Shown in pieces: positions 6,250 to 14,680 of a DNA stretch of 42,893 nt. A program made the translations under genes and the position numbers. The notes below the pieces were generated by a model. It had not been told where the DNA came from, did not search any database, and worked only from the letters and a program-made list of their open reading frames with translations. The stretch's first letter is position 1. The number at the start of each line of letters is the position of its first letter. The DNA lies in contig MNEG01000121.1 of the NCBI GenBank assembly GCA_001917585.1, forward strand, positions 24,017 to 66,909, given 5' to 3'. The stretch is from Candidatus Rokubacteria bacterium 13_1_40CM_68_15. Lineage in GTDB: Bacteria > Methylomirabilota > Methylomirabilia > Rokubacteriales > CSP1-6.

Positions 6250-7296
6250 ATGAAGCTCGAGGATGTGAACGATCTCCAGGCCACGGTGGCCGAGAACGCT
6301 GAGTCCATCGAGGCCGGACTGAAGATTCTCGACACGGGCGTTTCGCTGGGCGGCGCGACCATCGATCTCGTCGCCGTCGACAGCGCGGCGTCGCTCACGC
6401 TCGTCGCACTCGCGTTCGTCGCCGACGACGAGATGCTGATGCGAGCGCTCGAAGCGTATTCGTGGTGCCAGGAAGATCCGGAGGGGCTCCAGCGGCTCTA
6501 CCCGATGGCGCGCCTGTCGTCCGGTCAGCCTCCCCGCGTCATCTTCGTTGCCGAGCAACTCCCCGACGCGTTCCTCCGCAAGGCGCGGCACCTCCGCTTT
6601 CACCGCGTCGACTTCGTCCAGTTCAAGTTCGGTCTCCAGTTCATTCCGGTCGGCGCGCAGCGCAAGAGCGAGGAACCCCGGCCGGTGGAGCCGGCCCGCC
6701 AGGTTCCCGCCACTCCGCGCCGCCCATCGGCTCGTGCCGTCGCCGAGAAGCTTCGCGTCGCCGACGGGCGCCGCGTCGAGCCGCGTGCAGCCGAAGCGCG
6801 GGTTGCCGAGCCGCGCGCGGCCGAGCCGCGCCACATCCAGGCGCCGCGCGCCGCGGAGGCACTGCGCGCATTCGAAGCGAGGACGCCTGTGGCGGCCGAG
6901 GTACGGGAGGTACGGGAGGAGCCGCTGCGCGACGGCCTCAAGCTTCCCGCCAACGGCAATCTCTCCTCGCAGTGGCAGCGGGAGCTCGAGCGTCGGCCCG
7001 GCGACGTGGACGAGTGGAAGGTCAAAGTCGTCCGCGAGTATCTACAGCGCGAGTTCCCCACCAGCGTCATCTACGACTTCTTCGCCCAGGACCTCTGCGT
7101 CCAGATGTTCCACCTGCAGGACAACCTGGGGGCCGTGGTCCACACGGCCGCGGTCGCCGAGGATCTGCTCGTCGACTTCTCCGAGTCGCAGCTCACCGCC
7201 TTCTTCGACAAGCACAAGTTCGATCGCGTGCTGCGACAAGCTGGCCAGGCCGCCGTGTCGGTGACGAAGGCCGGTCTCAAGATCGAAGCCAACTAG
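6250..7296 (+). CDS. NucS/DUF91-like nuclease-fold protein with degenerate active site and repetitive linker
   Basis: 348 residues from ATG 6250; TTG 6238 in the same frame is better spaced from GGGGGG and may be the true start. Residues 1-130 resemble the PD-(D/E)xK domain of NucS/DUF91 proteins: E18, then D39 in ATIDLVAVD, then a strand LTLVALAF. At the place where active members have E-x-K, this one has A53-L-A55, so cleavage activity is doubtful. Residues about 135-235 form an Ala/Arg/Pro/Glu-rich linker with a recurring RxAEPRAAE-like unit. Residues 265-348 are a separate, unrecognised C-terminal domain. A binding role for nucleic acid or protein is a guess. It lies just upstream of the plus-strand ketosynthase genes, with a 65-base gap. 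Confidence 0.6.
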   Translation: MKLEDVNDLQATVAENAESIEAGLKILDTGVSLGGATIDLVAVDSAASLTLVALAFVADDEMLMRALEAYSWCQEDPEGLQRLYPMARLSSGQPPRVIFVAEQLPDAFLRKARHLRFHRVDFVQFKFGLQFIPVGAQRKSEEPRPVEPARQVPATPRRPSARAVAEKLRVADGRRVEPRAAEARVAEPRAAEPRHIQAPRAAEALRAFEARTPVAAEVREVREEPLRDGLKLPANGNLSSQWQRELERRPGDVDEWKVKVVREYLQREFPTSVIYDFFAQDLCVQMFHLQDNLGAVVHTAAVAEDLLVDFSESQLTAFFDKHKFDRVLRQAGQAAVSVTKAGLKIEAN

Positions 7297-7361
7297 CTCG
7301 CCAGACGGCCCGACCGAGAGAGGTATGATCAGGACCTCATCCGGGAGGGCTGTTCCTGAAC

Positions 7362-8576
7362 TTGCGCCGTTCAGATGGGTGCCATTGCGCCCTCCGGGCC
7401 CTGGGCCTCGTCACGGCTCTCGGGCACGGGGCCGATGAGACGTGGTCGCGCCTCGCGACGGCTGACCAGTCGCGACTGACTGTCCGCGACGACCTCGTAC
7501 CCGGTCGCCGCCTCATCGTCGGCGGGGTCTCTGGCCCACTCCCACGCATTCCTCATCACCTGCGTGCGTACGCGTCGCGGAACAACCAGCTCGCTCTGGC
7601 CGCGGTGCAGCAGATCGAGCCCGAGATCCGAGCCGTCATGGACGTGGTCGGACCCGAACGGGTTGCCGTCGTCATGGGGACGAGCACGTCGGGCGCGGCG
7701 GAGGCCGAGTATGCGATCGCCCACGATCTGCGGACGGGCGCCCTGGCTCCCGAGTTCGACTGCGTGCAGCTCGAGCACGGAGGCTTGACGCAGTTCCTCG
7801 CCGCCTGCACGGGAGCTCGCGGGCCGGCCTACACGCTCTCGACCGCCTGCTCGTCAGCGGCGAAGGCCCTGGCCTCGGCGCGAGCGCTGCTGGCCCTCGA
7901 CCTCTGCGACGCGGTGGTGGCCGGCGGCGCCGATTCGCTCTGCGGCCTCACGGCCAACGGGTTTCACGCGCTCCAGGCGATCGCCGACGAGCCGAGCAAT
8001 CCGTTCAGCGTGAACCGTAAGGGCCTCACGCTCGGCGAGGGTGCCGCGGCCTTCCTGCTGACCCGTGATGCCGGCGGCATCCAGCTCGTCGGTGCCGGCG
8101 AGGCCAGCGATGCGTTTCACATGTCCGCGCCCGAGCCGGAGGGCACCGGCGCGGAAACCGCGATGCGCGCCGCGCTCGAGGATGCCGGAGTCGCGCCCGG
8201 CGAGCTGTCTTACTTGAACCTGCACGGCACGGGCACGCCGCTGAACGATGCGATGGAGAGCCGAGCCGTCCACAAGATTTTCGGCGGTGACATTGCCTGC
8301 AGCTCGACGAAGCCGCTGGTCGGCCACACCCTCGGCGCGTCCGGCGCGGTGGAGCTCGGCTTCTGCTGGGTGATGCTCACGCGGTGGCGGGACGGCTTGC
8401 TGCCGTTGCTTCCCCATCGCTGGGACGGCCTCGCCGATCCGGCGCTGCCGTCGCTTCGCTTCGTTCGAGTTGGCGAACAGCTGAAGGTGGCGACGCGCGC
8501 CTTCGTGATGAGCAACTCCTTCGGGTTCGGAGGAAACAACTGCGCGCTCCTGCTGGCGGCCGAACCGCCGTGCTGA
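7362..8576 (+). CDS. Beta-ketoacyl-ACP synthase (KAS II/FabF-like)
   Basis: About 404 residues with the complete condensing-enzyme triad: cysteine in STACSSAAKAL, histidine in LHGTGTPLND and histidine in VGHTLGASG, plus the C-terminal MSNSFGFGGNN. It would extend acyl-ACP with malonyl-ACP in the polyene/fatty-acid locus. The start is unclear. TTG 7362 is 11 bases after GGGAGG, and its first residues (RRSDGCHCALR) are unlike the family. A nearby ATG in another frame gives MGAIAP, which would join LRALGLVTALG if one base were added near 7390. The next gene, a ketosynthase-N-domain protein, overlaps its stop codon, suggesting that the two products work as a pair. Confidence 0.85.
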   Translation: MRRSDGCHCALRALGLVTALGHGADETWSRLATADQSRLTVRDDLVPGRRLIVGGVSGPLPRIPHHLRAYASRNNQLALAAVQQIEPEIRAVMDVVGPERVAVVMGTSTSGAAEAEYAIAHDLRTGALAPEFDCVQLEHGGLTQFLAACTGARGPAYTLSTACSSAAKALASARALLALDLCDAVVAGGADSLCGLTANGFHALQAIADEPSNPFSVNRKGLTLGEGAAAFLLTRDAGGIQLVGAGEASDAFHMSAPEPEGTGAETAMRAALEDAGVAPGELSYLNLHGTGTPLNDAMESRAVHKIFGGDIACSSTKPLVGHTLGASGAVELGFCWVMLTRWRDGLLPLLPHRWDGLADPALPSLRFVRVGEQLKVATRAFVMSNSFGFGGNNCALLLAAEPPC

Positions 8577-9298
8577 GCGTGGTGGTCCGGCGCTGGGCCG
8601 CCTGGACGCCCGGCCTCGAGCGACTGGACGACTGGGAGCGCTGGTGCCGCGTCCCCACGGCGCTCGGGGCGGAAGGCGCTCCGGCGCTGCCGTTTCTCCC
8701 GCCGCTGTTTCGTCGTCGCTGCAGTCGATTGAGCCGACTGATGCTCCACGCGGCCTATGCGGCGTGCGAGCCGGACGACGTGAGCGCGTTGCCGGCGGTG
8801 TTCGCTTCGCGCTTCGGCGAGCTCGGCCTCACGGTGTCCCTGCTCGAGAGCCTGGCCAGGAAGGAACCGCTGACTGCCAGCGGCTTCACCCATTCCGTCC
8901 ACAACACGCAGATCGGATTGTTCTCCATCGCCGCGAAGAATCGCCGGATGGCGAGCGCGCTGGCTGCCGGCGCCGAGACCTTCCCCTACGCCGTGATCGA
9001 GGCGCTGGCCTCGATCGAGCGCGCCGGCGGCGGCCCAGCCCTCGTCGTGATCGGCGACGAGCCCCTGCCGGCGGCACTTGAAGCCTTCGAAGGCGATGGC
9101 ATCGCATACGCGCTGGCGCTCGTGATCGCGCGCGCCGGTGATGGGCCCCGCGTCCGCTTCGCCCCCGCGGCGGCAGCCGAGATTCCCGCCGAGCCGCGGT
9201 GGCCTCAGGCGCTCGAGTTCCTGCGCTGGCTGCTGTCCGACGAGCCGTCGATCACGCTCGGAGCCTCCGGGCGCGGCTTCACGTGGACTCGGGCCTGA
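8570..9298 (+). CDS. Beta-ketoacyl synthase N-terminal-like domain protein (Ketoacyl-synt_2 type)
   Basis: 242 residues from GTG 8570, overlapping the stop of the preceding ketosynthase. The body (RSRLMLHAAYAAC region, ASRFGELGLTVSLLESLA, LTASGFTHSVHNTQIGLFSI) matches the short ketoacyl-synthase-like proteins found in aryl-polyene clusters. There S-x-F-x-x-S-V-H-N precedes the position of the nucleophile, and the active cysteine is lacking. It may act as a chain-length-type partner of the upstream enzyme or a scaffold; this is inference from context. Its 3' end overlaps the convergent methyltransferase gene by 20 bases. Confidence 0.72.
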   Translation: MLSVVVRRWAAWTPGLERLDDWERWCRVPTALGAEGAPALPFLPPLFRRRCSRLSRLMLHAAYAACEPDDVSALPAVFASRFGELGLTVSLLESLARKEPLTASGFTHSVHNTQIGLFSIAAKNRRMASALAAGAETFPYAVIEALASIERAGGGPALVVIGDEPLPAALEAFEGDGIAYALALVIARAGDGPRVRFAPAAAAEIPAEPRWPQALEFLRWLLSDEPSITLGASGRGFTWTRA

Positions 9299-10040
9299 GC
9301 GGCTTTGCCCCCACGTACTCGGTGAGGAGGCCTCCGAAGCTCCGCCGCTCGACGTCGACGAAGCCGCTGGCCCGCAAGATGTCCAGGATCCTCTCGGCGG
9401 GTACGCATTCGACGATCGTCTCCCAGTAGTAGTTCATGAGTAGCCCGGCGTTCGCGTTCCCGGTGACGATGCGCGCGATCAGGGGCAGGATTCGCTGCAG
9501 ATAGACGCGCAGCAGCCACCGGCTGATCGCCGAGCTCGGCCGCGAGATCTCCAGCATCAACAGCCGCCCACCGGGCTTCAGTACCCGAAGGAACTCGCGG
9601 AAGGTCACCTCGAGCTCCGCGACGTGGCGGAGAGCGTAGCCCATGCTCAGGAGATCGAAGCGATCGTTACGGAAGGGGAGTGCCTCCGCGCGGCCCTGCA
9701 CCAGCGGGCTCGTCAGAGTCCGCCGTGCCTTCTGGAGCATGCCGCCGCTGGAGTCGAGCCCGACCACCGCCGGCGGCTCGCGGAGAACGTCGATGGCCGA
9801 TCGGGCGACCAGGCCGGTACCGGTTGCGACGTCCAAGAGCTTCGCGCCAGGGCGGAGACCGGTTCGGGTGAGCGCCCAGCGACGATAGAACTGGCCCGAG
9901 CCCAGCGACATCACCTGACAGACGAAATCGTAGTCTTCGGCCGTGGCGTCGAACAGCGCGCGAACGAACGAGCGGCGATCGGCATCGCGATCGTAGTACT
10001 TCCGGAGGACCGGATGGGGGGCGGTGGACCTGTCGCTCAT
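9279..10040 (-). CDS. Class I SAM-dependent methyltransferase (UbiE-like)
   Basis: 253 residues with motif I LLDVATGTGLVAR, the acidic post-I residue in VVGLDSSGGML, DRFDLLSMGYALRHV (motif II) and LRVLKPGGRLLMLEIS (motif III). The long C-terminal insertion ILPLIARIVTG...YYWETIVECV is like UbiE/MenG quinone methyltransferases. As the last gene of the minus-strand polyene-like operon, it more likely methylates the aryl head group or an intermediate than a quinone. The ATGA at 10037-10040 couples it to the preceding methyltransferase gene. Confidence 0.82.
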   Translation of the reverse strand: MSDRSTAPHPVLRKYYDRDADRRSFVRALFDATAEDYDFVCQVMSLGSGQFYRRWALTRTGLRPGAKLLDVATGTGLVARSAIDVLREPPAVVGLDSSGGMLQKARRTLTSPLVQGRAEALPFRNDRFDLLSMGYALRHVAELEVTFREFLRVLKPGGRLLMLEISRPSSAISRWLLRVYLQRILPLIARIVTGNANAGLLMNYYWETIVECVPAERILDILRASGFVDVERRSFGGLLTEYVGAKPLRPEST

Positions 10041-10732
10041 CGTTTGAAGGCCGCCACGTTGAGCACCGTCTCCTCGTGGCGAGCCGGCACCGGACGTCCA
10101 AGCCACTCGAGCAGACCGAGGTCGGGTCGGGACCACCACGGATACGGCGTGGCCACATTCTCGCGGGTGAAGTCGAACCCGGTCGCTCGCAGCATGAGCA
10201 AGTATTCTTCGGCGAGCCGCTGGGCGTCCATGGGATGCCGGAAGAGGAGCCGAACGAGCAGCGAGCGAATGAAGGGCGCGCACGACTCGGACAGCAGGAG
10301 AACGCCGCCTGGCTTCAGCACTCGGTAGAACTCCCGCGCGGCGCGCTCCGGATCGGGGATGTGGTGGAACGTCTGGTGGCAGAAGATCATGTCGAGCGAT
10401 CTGTCCGCCAGCTCGAGCGCCGTGGCCTGGCCGACCCTGAGCTCCACACGGCACCGGCATCCCGCGGCGATCGCACCGGCCCGCACGATCATGTCGGGGT
10501 CGGGATCAAGTCCCACCAGCGTCTCGGGAGCGAACGTCTCCGCGAGGATCGGCAGCGCCTTGCCGCCGCCGCAGCCGACGTCGAGGATGGCCGAGTACGA
10601 CCGCGTGCGGGCGCCGAGCAGCTGGAGGAGCTGGGCCAGCGCCACGCGGAGAACGTGCTGGACCCAGACGTCGCTGGTGATCAGCCACGTGCCGAAGCGG
10701 GTATCCCTGACCCAGCGCTCGCTACCGGCCAT
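10037..10732 (-). CDS. Class I SAM-dependent methyltransferase
   Basis: 231 residues with ILDVGCGGGKALPIL (SAM loop), VGLDPDPDMI, DMIFCHQTFHHIPDP and FYRVLKPGGVLLLSES. It differs from the following methyltransferase in its N-terminus and C-terminal part, so it is not a simple duplicate. It overlaps the lipoprotein gene upstream by 11 bases and shares ATGA with the gene downstream, so it belongs to the same transcript. Aryl-polyene clusters commonly encode a methyltransferase for the aromatic ring; which of the two here does this cannot be told. Confidence 0.82.
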   Translation of the reverse strand: MAGSERWVRDTRFGTWLITSDVWVQHVLRVALAQLLQLLGARTRSYSAILDVGCGGGKALPILAETFAPETLVGLDPDPDMIVRAGAIAAGCRCRVELRVGQATALELADRSLDMIFCHQTFHHIPDPERAAREFYRVLKPGGVLLLSESCAPFIRSLLVRLLFRHPMDAQRLAEEYLLMLRATGFDFTRENVATPYPWWSRPDLGLLEWLGRPVPARHEETVLNVAAFKR

Positions 10733-11336
10733 CCACGGCGAACAGCGCTGGCTTGTCGAGTTTGGTCTCCCATTCCGTCAGGTACTTCAGCTTCTTCTCC
10801 TGGATGTCCGCCCAGTGCTCCTTCGCCCACGCACGGGACTCTTCGGTATTCTCCACCGGCGTGCACTCTTTGAGCCAGTCCGCGACCTCCTCGGAGCCGA
10901 GACGCTCGGCGCCCACTGGTCGCAGGGAGAAGCGTGCCTTCCACACCCCGATGCGGGGGGCCACCACGACGTAGTAGATCTTGCCGGCCATCAGTTCGGC
11001 GTCCATGAAATCGGCGGCCTCACTGACCACCATGAAGCGGGTCTTCCCCGGAGCGACGCTGTAGGCCAGCTTCTTCTTGGCCGGCACGATGCCCACGAAG
11101 CGGTCACCGTCGGGCCCCAACTCGTAGACCGAGGAGGCGATCGCGAAGCCCAGGCCCGAAGGACGCATGAAGAGCACGGTCGCCTTATCGGCATCCGGCC
11201 GGATGGCCTGGTCTGCGGGAAGCTCGCGCATGCGCGCGAGCGGACCAGCGCAGCCGGTTGCGACGAAGAGAACGAAGAGAAACACGCACCTGACAAGCGT
11301 CGGAGTCACAGTCGTTGCCTCCTCCCATCGCTTCAT
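10722..11336 (-). CDS. Lipoprotein resembling DUF2846 proteins
   Basis: 204 residues with a lipoprotein signal: CVFLFVLFVATGC places the acylated cysteine at about residue 25. After it, KATVLFMRPSGLGFAIASSVYELG and the stretch with VAPGKTRFMVVSE look like the beta-rich DUF2846 domain. The C-terminal 50 residues are charged and probably helical. It sits between the ketosynthase and the methyltransferases in the polyene-like operon and its ATG overlaps the ketosynthase stop (ATGA). A role in handling the product at the envelope is plausible but unproven. I do not know this protein from standard aryl-polyene clusters. Confidence 0.7.
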   Translation of the reverse strand: MKRWEEATTVTPTLVRCVFLFVLFVATGCAGPLARMRELPADQAIRPDADKATVLFMRPSGLGFAIASSVYELGPDGDRFVGIVPAKKKLAYSVAPGKTRFMVVSEAADFMDAELMAGKIYYVVVAPRIGVWKARFSLRPVGAERLGSEEVADWLKECTPVENTEESRAWAKEHWADIQEKKLKYLTEWETKLDKPALFAVDGR

Positions 11337-12568
11337 TCGTCGGACCACCGCCGGAAGATCAGCGACGTGTTGACGCCGCCGAACGCGAACTTGTTGCTCA
11401 TCGCGTACGTCACGGCCAGCTCGCGGGGGCCGCCGCGTACGTGGTCGAGCGGCGCGCACTCGGGATCGACCTCGTCCAGGTTCAGCGTCGGCGCCACCCA
11501 ACTCTCCCGCATCATGCGGATCGTCATCCACGCTTCGAGCGCGCCGCAGGCACCCAGCGTGTGGCCCATGAAGCTCTTGAGCGAGCTGACGGGTACGTCG
11601 GTGCCGAACACTCGATGAGTCGCCACGCTCTCGGCGATGTCACCGAGCTTCGTCGCCGTACCATGCGCGTTCACGTAGTCCATCTGCCCGGCCGACAGCT
11701 GCGCATCTTCCAGGGCGAGCTCCATGACCCGCTGCATGCCGTGGGCGTCCGGATTCGTGATGTGGCGGCCGTCGCAGTTCGTCGCGAATCCGACGACCTC
11801 CGCGTTGATGCGGGCGCCCCGTGCCCGAGCATGCTCGAGGTCTTCGAGGATCAGCGTGGCGGCTCCCTCTCCCACGACGAGGCCGTCACGGTGCCGGTCG
11901 AACGGCCGAGGCGTTCGGGTCGGCTCGTCGTTGCGCGTCGAGGTGGCGAACATGATATCGAAGACGGCGGCATCGATGGGATGGAGCTCCTCGGCTCCTC
12001 CGGTCACCATGACGCGCTGGCGCCCGAGCCGGATGGCCTCGTAGCCGTAGCCGATCCCCTGGCTCCCGGACGTACAGGCGCTGCACGTCGGCACGAGCCG
12101 TCCGGTGATGCCGAAGAACACGGCGAGGTTCGCGGCGCAGGTGTGGCTCATGAACTGGATGTAATCGGTGGCCGCGATGCCCTTGATGGTGTTGGCCAGG
12201 AAATTCCGCGCGTAGTTCTCCATGGCCGGCGGGCTCCCGGACGTCGAGCCATAGGCGACACCGGTGGTGCCGTCGGTCAGAACCGGGCTGTTGAGCAGTC
12301 CCGCGTCCTCGAGGGCCAGCTCGGTCGCCCGGGTGGCGAGTAACGCGACGCGGCCCATGCTGCGAACCTTCTTGCGCGGGTAATGGTCCGGTACGCAGAA
12401 CCCCGCGACGGGAGCGGCGAGGCGAGTGTCGAGTCCGTTGTAGACACTCCAGGCGGGCACGACGACAATCCCAGAACGTCCCTCGTGCAGGCGGTCTCGG
12501 ACGGTCGCCCAGTCCTGGCCGAGCGGGCACAGGCCGGCCATGCCCGTGACGACGACACGCCGGCTCAT
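11333..12568 (-). CDS. Beta-ketoacyl-ACP synthase II (chain-elongating ketosynthase)
   Basis: 411 residues, full FabF length. MSRRVVVTGMAGLCPLG opens the fold. The nucleophile is in PTCSACTSGSQ, with histidines in NAHGTATKLGD and SFMGHTLGACG, and the end has MSNKFAFGGVN. ATGA overlaps on both sides couple it to FabG upstream and the lipoprotein downstream. With FabG, two dehydratases and two ACPs in the same operon it should carry out repeated elongation without enoyl reduction, as in aryl-polyene synthesis. No enoyl reductase gene is present in the locus. Confidence 0.9.
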   Translation of the reverse strand: MSRRVVVTGMAGLCPLGQDWATVRDRLHEGRSGIVVVPAWSVYNGLDTRLAAPVAGFCVPDHYPRKKVRSMGRVALLATRATELALEDAGLLNSPVLTDGTTGVAYGSTSGSPPAMENYARNFLANTIKGIAATDYIQFMSHTCAANLAVFFGITGRLVPTCSACTSGSQGIGYGYEAIRLGRQRVMVTGGAEELHPIDAAVFDIMFATSTRNDEPTRTPRPFDRHRDGLVVGEGAATLILEDLEHARARGARINAEVVGFATNCDGRHITNPDAHGMQRVMELALEDAQLSAGQMDYVNAHGTATKLGDIAESVATHRVFGTDVPVSSLKSFMGHTLGACGALEAWMTIRMMRESWVAPTLNLDEVDPECAPLDHVRGGPRELAVTYAMSNKFAFGGVNTSLIFRRWSDE

Positions 12569-13287
12569 GCCATGCCGCCGTTGACCGAGATGACCTGCCC
12601 GGTGATGTATCCGGCACCGTCCGAGAACAGAAACGCGACGGTGGCGGCGACGTCGTCCGGACGGCCGAGCCGCCGCATCGGGATGAGATCGATGATCTCG
12701 TCGACGGGCGTGCCGTGGAGCATCTCGGTGTCGATCAGTCCGGGCGCCACGCTGTTCACGGTGATCGAGCGCTTGGCCAGCTCTCGAGCCAGCGCCTTGG
12801 TCGCTCCGATGAGCCCGGCCTTGGCCGCGCTGTAGTTGACCTGGCCGCGGTTGCCCACGAGACCCGACACCGACGACACGGTGACGATCCGGCCGCCCTG
12901 ACGAGCGCGGACCATCGGCATCACGAGGGGACGGACGACGTTGTAGAAACCGTCGAGGTTCGTCCGCAGTACGCGATCCCAGGCCTCGCCGGAGAGCGCC
13001 GGAAAGGCGGCGTCGTCGCTGACGCCCGCGTTGCACACCACGCCGTAATAGGCGTTGTGCGCCTCGAGATCCACGGTAAGCACTCGCTCACATTCCTGGC
13101 GGTCGGCGACGTCGAATGGGAGGAGCCGCACCTTGCCCCCCGCGGCGGTGATCGCCGCCGCCGTCTCCGCAGCTGCCTCCTGGTTCGCGCGATAGTTCAC
13201 GGTCACCTCGTAACCGCTCCTGGCCAGCGCCAGGGCAATGGCCCGTCCGATCCCCCGGCTCGCGCCAGTGACGAGGACACGTCTCAT
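12565..13287 (-). CDS. fabG: 3-oxoacyl-ACP reductase, FabG-like short-chain dehydrogenase
   Basis: 240 residues. It has the NADP(H) motif TGASRGIGRAIAL, NAG in VVCNAGVSDD, the catalytic serine in VSSVSGLVGN, the Y-x-x-x-K in VNYSAAKAG, and the family C-terminus VISVNGGMA. It reduces the beta-keto group of the growing ACP-bound chain. It is the ketoreductase of the polyene-like locus (the role of ApeQ in aryl-polyene systems). It overlaps its neighbours by four bases at both ends, so it is translationally coupled. Confidence 0.88.
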   Translation of the reverse strand: MRRVLVTGASRGIGRAIALALARSGYEVTVNYRANQEAAAETAAAITAAGGKVRLLPFDVADRQECERVLTVDLEAHNAYYGVVCNAGVSDDAAFPALSGEAWDRVLRTNLDGFYNVVRPLVMPMVRARQGGRIVTVSSVSGLVGNRGQVNYSAAKAGLIGATKALARELAKRSITVNSVAPGLIDTEMLHGTPVDEIIDLIPMRRLGRPDDVAATVAFLFSDGAGYITGQVISVNGGMA

Positions 13288-13751
13288 CGTGGGTGGTCCG
13301 CCAGGAATCGCTCGAGACTGTCGGGCAGGAACACATTGAGGTTGCCCTCGACGAGCGGGACCCCGGACTCGTGCGCGAGCAGGCGACAGGCGAAGAGGGC
13401 GGACTCGCTCTCGCCCCAGATGTGCGTCGCTTCCACGGCGAGCACCTGTCCCACCCGAAAGCCATCGGTGCGGAATTCGAGCCGCCGGGAGCCGATGAGG
13501 AACCCGATCTTGACGGGCGCGCCTTTGGCCCGAGCGCACAGGCCGGCGTGGGCGGCGACGCACTGGGCCATGTACTCGACGGCGATCCAGGCAGGTACCA
13601 GGCCGGTGGGCTCGAGAAACGGCGCATCCACGTCGATCTCTACGGAGCACACCGTCCGCTCGACGGAGTGCTCGAGGACGCGCGACAGCAAGACCATGCG
13701 TCCCCGGTGAGGCAGGACGTCGGCGACCGGCGGGAAGGGCTCGACGGTCAC
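13284..13751 (-). CDS. 3-hydroxyacyl-ACP dehydratase, hotdog fold (ApeP/COG4706-like)
   Basis: 155 residues. The active-site histidine is in VADVLPHRGRMVLL and the central hotdog helix follows as AWIAVEYMAQCVAAHAGL. These features match the stand-alone dehydratase of aryl-polyene clusters. In those systems it works with a second dehydratase (ApeI); here the likely partner is the C-terminal domain of the ligase fusion at 15414-17174. The product would be trans-enoyl-ACP, kept unreduced to build conjugated double bonds. ATGA overlaps fabG; its own start overlaps the upstream acyltransferase stop. Confidence 0.82.
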   Translation of the reverse strand: MTVEPFPPVADVLPHRGRMVLLSRVLEHSVERTVCSVEIDVDAPFLEPTGLVPAWIAVEYMAQCVAAHAGLCARAKGAPVKIGFLIGSRRLEFRTDGFRVGQVLAVEATHIWGESESALFACRLLAHESGVPLVEGNLNVFLPDSLERFLADHPR

Positions 13752-14680
13752 CGCTCCTCACCCCAGAAATCGAAGAAGTTGAACCACTGATAGGGTGCCG
13801 AGAGGCAGTAGGCTTCGAGCCGTTCCGCGTAGCGCTTCACCAGCGCGTCGAGGCTCTCCTTCCGCTCGGCTCGCGGGAGGAGGACACGCTCGGCGAGGGG
13901 TTCGGCGAAGATCTCGTAGGTCCTCGGCCCGCGGCGCACCCCGATCATCAGCACGATCGGACACTGCAGCGCGTGGGCAAGCAGGAACGGTCCCTGCGGA
14001 AACGCCGCAGGCTGCCCGAGGAAGGGAACGCGCACGACGCGAGCCCGCGCACCGCCGGCCACCCGATCGCCCAGGATGGCGACGAACTCGCCGCGCTCGA
14101 CACACGCCTTGAGGTGGAACACGGCGTCCGGATTTCCGGGATCCGACTGGATGACATGAACGCGCGTGTCGCGGTTCAGCCGCTCGAGGACCGTGTTCGT
14201 CCGCGGCGCGTGGCGCGTGATCATGAGCACGTTCACGGTCACGCCAGTTCGCGCCGCGAGCAGACGCAAGGCCTCGAAGCTGCCCAGGTGAGCCCCGAGG
14301 AGAACGGCCCCACGCTTGGCGGCGATCAAGGCGGTCAGGTGCTCACGCCCACGAAACACGAGCTCGACGTCGGGCGCGCCGAGCAGGAAGCGTACGCGGT
14401 CGAGGATGACCAGGCCGAACTCGCGATAATGGTGAAAGCTCTGACGCAATGTGGGCGGACCGTCCAGCGCCTGGGCACCGCCCGGGAAGGCGTAGAGCTT
14501 CGCGAGATACCGCCGAGAGGCGCGGCGTCCCCGGGGGTCCGTTAAAAAGAAATACGCCACGATCGGCAGGATGAAGTACTCGCTGAGCCAGCGCCCGCAC
14601 ACCCGGTAGAAGCCCACCGTGAAGCGCATCCCGGCCATGGAGCCGCGCTCGGCAACGATGGCCCAGGCGGCTCGGCTCAC
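13748..14680 (-). CDS. LpxL/HtrB-like acyltransferase
   Basis: 310 residues from GTG 14680, which overlaps the glycosyltransferase stop (GTGA). An N-terminal hydrophobic segment (SEYFILPIVAYFFLTD) is followed by the lysophospholipid acyltransferase fold with the H-x4-E motif GAHLGSFEAL and the block VAILGDRVAGG. Lipid A late acyltransferases use this fold. In aryl-polyene clusters, a glycosyltransferase and such an acyltransferase, sometimes fused, are thought to attach the polyene to a lipid anchor. Here the two are adjacent separate genes. Expected at the cytoplasmic face of the inner membrane. Confidence 0.82.
   Translation of the reverse strand: MSRAAWAIVAERGSMAGMRFTVGFYRVCGRWLSEYFILPIVAYFFLTDPRGRRASRRYLAKLYAFPGGAQALDGPPTLRQSFHHYREFGLVILDRVRFLLGAPDVELVFRGREHLTALIAAKRGAVLLGAHLGSFEALRLLAARTGVTVNVLMITRHAPRTNTVLERLNRDTRVHVIQSDPGNPDAVFHLKACVERGEFVAILGDRVAGGARARVVRVPFLGQPAAFPQGPFLLAHALQCPIVLMIGVRRGPRTYEIFAEPLAERVLLPRAERKESLDALVKRYAERLEAYCLSAPYQWFNFFDFWGEER

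Noticed and set aside
6780-6880. GC-rich repeats as a possible CRISPR or tandem DNA repeat
   Set aside because: The units are short, imperfect and in frame, encoding the Ala/Arg/Pro/Glu linker of the nuclease-fold protein; there are no spacers or fixed unit length.
9279-9298. Convergent 20-base overlap of a ketosynthase-like gene and a methyltransferase gene
   Set aside because: Both reading frames are well supported and short convergent overlaps are common in compact genomes, so no misannotation or special function is needed.
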